Source of the DNA: Acidovorax sp. NCPPB 4044
GTDB taxonomy: Bacteria > Pseudomonadota > Gammaproteobacteria > Burkholderiales > Burkholderiaceae_C
Length of the DNA stretch: 64,000 nucleotides
Direction of reading: 5' to 3'
Assembly: GCF_028069655.1 (NCBI RefSeq)
Contig: NZ_JAMCOS010000001.1
Span: forward strand, 4,928,001 to 4,992,000
The first letter of the stretch is position 1; each line of letters starts with the position of its first letter. The position numbers and the translations under genes were made by a program. Positions 61,266 through 64,000 of the stretch are shown in pieces. Below the pieces are notes generated by a model. That model was given only the letters and a program-made list of their open reading frames with translations, ran no database searches and was not told the origin of the DNA.

Positions 61266-61472
61266 TCAGGCCGTGGCGAACGCCTGCGGCATGCCCGCGG
61301 CGGCGGGCGGCCGCGCCGCGATGAAGGCACGGCATTCCTCGGCACCGGCCGCGCCGAACGCGACGGTCCAGCCCGGGGGCACGTCCACGAAATGCGGCCA
61401 CAGTGACGATTCGTCGCGGGCGTTGTCCAGTACCAGGAAGAGGCCGGTGGTGTCGTCGAGGGGATGGGTCAT
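61266..61472 (-). CDS. MbtH family protein
   Basis: A 68-residue cytoplasmic helper that binds and activates adenylation domains of nonribosomal peptide synthetases. The family motif is present as SLWPHFVDVPPGWTVAFG, with the key Ser, Trp and Pro residues (SLWP...VPxGW); the C-terminal part, usually CLxYI, is ECRAFI here. The start has GGAGAA upstream. It is last in the minus-strand order synthetase, glycosyltransferase, MbtH. Confidence 0.9.
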   Translation of the reverse strand: MTHPLDDTTGLFLVLDNARDESSLWPHFVDVPPGWTVAFGAAGAEECRAFIAARPPAAAGMPQAFATA

Positions 61473-61501
61473 GGGAGGTTCTCCAGGGTGGGTGGGTCGG
61501 T

Positions 61502-62839
61502 TCATGCGCAAAGGGCGGGCACGGCCGCCGGTGTGGGCCGCGCAGCGGGGTGGAGGCCGCGCAGGGCCAGGGCGATCTCTGCCAGCGCGTCGGAGCCCGC
61601 GAAAGCCTCCTGCAGCGCCCGGGCACGCTGGCGGTACGAAGGGTTGCCCAGCAACTGGTGGACCGCCTCCGCGATCGCGCGGCTGCCGGGCTGTCCCGTG
61701 CGGAGGTTGATGCCCGCGCCGCTCCAGGCGACCCGGGCCGCGATCTCGGGTTTCTCTTCCGTGCTGCCCGCCACGGCCATGGGGATGCCAAGGCTCAGGG
61801 CGTGGTTGACGGAGCCGTAGCCGCCATTGGTGACCAGCACATGCACCTTCGGCAGCAGCCGGTCGTAGGGCAGGAAATCGACGACGCGGGCGTTCGCGGG
61901 CGCGGCGGCGGAAACCTCGGGCGGAACGGGGCCGCCGGTGGTGGCGATCACGTGCAGGTGCGGCATTCCGGCCAGCGCCTGCAGCGTGGGCACGATCAGG
62001 TGGTGCGGGTTCTCGTTGGCCAGCGTTCCCTGCGTGACCAGCACCACGGTGCGGCCGTCGTCCAGCGTGTGCCACCACGGGGGCGGCTCGAAATCCCGGG
62101 AGGGCGGTGCCAGCAGCGGGCCCACGAAGCGCACCGTGGCCGGCAGGTCGCTGCGCGGGTATTCGAAGGCTTCGGCGGTCAGCTGCAGGTACAGGTCCGG
62201 CAGGGTGAACATGGCGTCTGCGAAGAACCCCGGCAGCGCGGGGCGCCCCAGTTGCATGAGCACGTGGTCGAAATGCCGCTGCACGTCGCCGAACACCGTG
62301 CGCCGGACCGTGGCCTGCAGTGCCTGGTATTGCTGGCGCTGCAGTGCGGTGGCGGGGGGCGGCAGTCCCGATCCGAACATGGCGGTGTCGGTGCTGGAGA
62401 GCGCCAGGGCGCTGATGCCCAGCGCCACGATGGCGGGCCGCGCGCTGCGCTCGCCGAGCAGCAGGGGCAGGGTGCCGCAGAACATGGTGTCGGTGACGAT
62501 CGCATCGGCGTCGAAACCGCTGTCCAGGATGCGCTGCAGGCCCTCGCACTGCAGCGCCATGGCATCGGCGAAGAAGTGCCGCAGGCCGAACGCGATCCGT
62601 GCGGGACCGGGCGGCAGCCGCAGCCGCTGCGGATAGAGCTGGTCGAGTTCGCGGTAGTCGTGGTCGATGCCGGGCAGCAGCGGGGTGAACGACGCCCCCG
62701 TGGCCTCGGCCCGGGTGCGGAACAGGCTGCCGGTGTGGACACGCACCTCGTGCCCCAGCCCCACGAGGTACCGCGCCACGGCCAGGATCGGCAGCACGTG
62801 CCCGGGCAGGGCCGTGGCGGCGAGGAGGTAGCGCGCCAT
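61502..62839 (-). CDS. MGT/UGT-type glycosyltransferase
   Basis: A 445-residue GT1-fold enzyme. The N-terminal half starts MARYLLAATALPGHVLPILA, as in enzymes glycosylating macrolides, peptides and lipids. The C-terminal donor-binding part has VLVTQGTLAN and TNGGYGSVNHALSLGIPMAVA, matching the UGT signature. It probably glycosylates the peptide made by the upstream synthetase, whose stop is 14 bases away. The donor sugar cannot be told. Confidence 0.9.
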   Translation of the reverse strand: MARYLLAATALPGHVLPILAVARYLVGLGHEVRVHTGSLFRTRAEATGASFTPLLPGIDHDYRELDQLYPQRLRLPPGPARIAFGLRHFFADAMALQCEGLQRILDSGFDADAIVTDTMFCGTLPLLLGERSARPAIVALGISALALSSTDTAMFGSGLPPPATALQRQQYQALQATVRRTVFGDVQRHFDHVLMQLGRPALPGFFADAMFTLPDLYLQLTAEAFEYPRSDLPATVRFVGPLLAPPSRDFEPPPWWHTLDDGRTVVLVTQGTLANENPHHLIVPTLQALAGMPHLHVIATTGGPVPPEVSAAAPANARVVDFLPYDRLLPKVHVLVTNGGYGSVNHALSLGIPMAVAGSTEEKPEIAARVAWSGAGINLRTGQPGSRAIAEAVHQLLGNPSYRQRARALQEAFAGSDALAEIALALRGLHPAARPTPAAVPALCA

Positions 62840-62853
62840 GGCGGTACCGTGTG

Positions 62854-64000
62854 TCAGGCCAGGGCGGGGGCGGGCCGTTGCCCGGCCGCGTCGGCGACCC
62901 CGAAGCCGAGGTTCTCGAAGTACCGCCGCAGCAGCTGCCGGTCCACCGACTGGATCGGTGCGCCCAGCGCCTGCAGCCGCGCCTGGGTGGCCGCCCCGCA
63001 GAGGATGGGCGGTACGGCGTCGGTGTCGTAGGCGCCCAGGATGGCGAGCAGGGCCGCCAGGTCCTGGTCCTGCGTCATGGCCAGCCGCATGTGCGCGTGG
63101 TGCAGCCAGGTGTCGAGGTCGGTGGGCTGCAGCGGCCGGCCGATCTGCTGGAAGACATCGCGCACATCCCCCACGTGCAATGGCTCCGAGCCGAGCAGGT
63201 GGAAGATCCGGCCCCACGATTCCTGCTGCTTCGACAGCCGCACGACGGCGCGCGCCACGTCGTCCACCGGGGTGAGATTGAGCGGCAGGTCCAGGTCGGG
63301 ATACATCTCCAGGTCGACATACAGCTGCGCCACGCGCCAGAACACGTCCGCCTGGTTGCAGGCCGCATGCACGTTGTCGCCGGTGATCGAGCCCAGCCGG
63401 TAGATCGCCACCGGCAGGCCACGTGCCTGGGCCGCGCGGGCGAGGCGGTCGGCCACCCACTTGCTCTGCGCGTAGCCGCCCACCAGGCCGGCGGGCGTGG
63501 CCAGGGGCGCCTGCTCGGTCACCACCGGGGTTTCGGGGTCGAGCCCGATCACGCCGAGCGTGGAGACATAGTGCATGACTTTCGGGCGCCCGCGCTGGGT
63601 CCACTCCAGCAGCGCGACCACGCTGTCCACGTTGGAGGGCTTCAGGCTCTCGTAGGGGTGCAGGTAGTCCACCTGCGCCGCGCAGTGGTAGATGGCATCG
63701 CATTCGGCGCAGATGCGCTGCATGGCTTCGTCGCTGACGCCGAGCTGCGGGGCGCCCAGGTCGCCGGTGACGATCTCCACGCGGGCGCCGTCCCAGGCGT
63801 CCGCCAGGTGGCGCTCCTCGAGCGCGCGCCGGATCTTCCGCGCACCCGCGGCCTCGTCGGCCGCACGCACGTGGCAGACCACGGACGCGGTGGTCTCGCG
63901 CAGCAGCGTGGCCAGCAGGTAGCTGCCGACGAAGCCGCTCGCGCCGGTGAGAAACACGCGTTGCGCCGTGGCCGGCGGCGCGGCCCCTTCGCGGCCGCGG
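62854..64000 (-). CDS. Nonribosomal peptide synthetase, C-terminal thioester reductase domain (5' part outside window)
   Basis: At least 382 codons open to the right edge. The C-terminal domain is a short-chain-dehydrogenase-like thioester reductase: NAD(P)-binding TGASGFVGSYL, the catalytic YAQSK (Tyr and Lys), GSITGDN, and the terminal VDDVARAVV segment. Such domains release the finished chain as aldehyde or alcohol instead of acid. The stretch before the reductase (RGREGAAPPATAQRVF) is a linker, so carrier and adenylation domains should lie beyond 64000. The MGT gene follows by 14 bases and MbtH after that, which supports synthetase rather than a lone carboxylic acid reductase. Confidence 0.85.
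   Translation of the reverse strand, partial: RGREGAAPPATAQRVFLTGASGFVGSYLLATLLRETTASVVCHVRAADEAAGARKIRRALEERHLADAWDGARVEIVTGDLGAPQLGVSDEAMQRICAECDAIYHCAAQVDYLHPYESLKPSNVDSVVALLEWTQRGRPKVMHYVSTLGVIGLDPETPVVTEQAPLATPAGLVGGYAQSKWVADRLARAAQARGLPVAIYRLGSITGDNVHAACNQADVFWRVAQLYVDLEMYPDLDLPLNLTPVDDVARAVVRLSKQQESWGRIFHLLGSEPLHVGDVRDVFQQIGRPLQPTDLDTWLHHAHMRLAMTQDQDLAALLAILGAYDTDAVPPILCGAATQARLQALGAPIQSVDRQLLRRYFENLGFGVADAAGQRPAPALA

Overview
The window looks like chromosomal DNA of a plant-associated Acidovorax (Comamonadaceae, Betaproteobacteria). The core genes are very GC-rich and have betaproteobacterial relatives: a short type-2 argC, a 274-residue pyrF, def-fmt next to dprA, and a DUF3717/DUF1289 protein. 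It also holds a HopD1/XopB-family type III effector, a pilin with its own ligase, and a short intergenic palindromic repeat (at least ten copies) of a kind I associate with this family. The species is inferred, not proven.

Layout. 1-2698 is the 3' part of uvrA. 2723-5421 is an island in which a 425-bp copy of the tail of a DUF1501 gene flanks two AT-richer genes of unknown function. 5048-8490 is a secreted-protein pair, DUF1800 then DUF1501, on the minus strand. 8640-18330 is a polymorphic-toxin locus. It has one complete secreted Rhs protein ending in a barnase-like RNase, with its barstar-like immunity gene. Behind it lies a row of displaced Rhs ends: an unknown toxin, a truncated papain-like toxin and a nucleotidyltransferase-like toxin, each followed by an immunity gene, plus a decayed immunity gene and a fifth core scrap.

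18483-24967 holds a chemoreceptor, an EamA exporter, and a LysR/TctC-type binding protein/aspartoacylase-like group. 25022-30531 is housekeeping on the minus strand: pyrF, pgk, and a chain def - lipoprotein - fmt - azlC - azlD with two ATGA overlaps. 30746-36474 carries a LysM protein, dprA, argC (divergent) and sucCD. 36678-44278 carries a TerC protein, a PP2C phosphatase and FHA protein pair, pilA with a sigma-54 promoter, a pilin-glycosylation-type ligase, moaC, a BepA-like protease and a four-helix membrane protein.

44456-46216 is the effector gene, with a degenerate PIP-like box upstream. 46472-54316 includes a second TerC gene whose leader contains a clear yybP-ykoY (manganese) riboswitch, then yaeQ, purB, a GST, a glutathione peroxidase and a degenerate HD-GYP protein. 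54513-61169 is a TetR-controlled tripartite RND efflux operon. 61266-64000 is the 3' end of a nonribosomal peptide operon: terminal reductase domain, MGT-type glycosyltransferase and MbtH protein.

The most informative parts are the Rhs toxin-immunity archive, the tail-duplication cassette near uvrA, the riboswitch-TerC pair and the HopD1/XopB effector. No tRNA, rRNA, CRISPR array or intact insertion sequence was seen.
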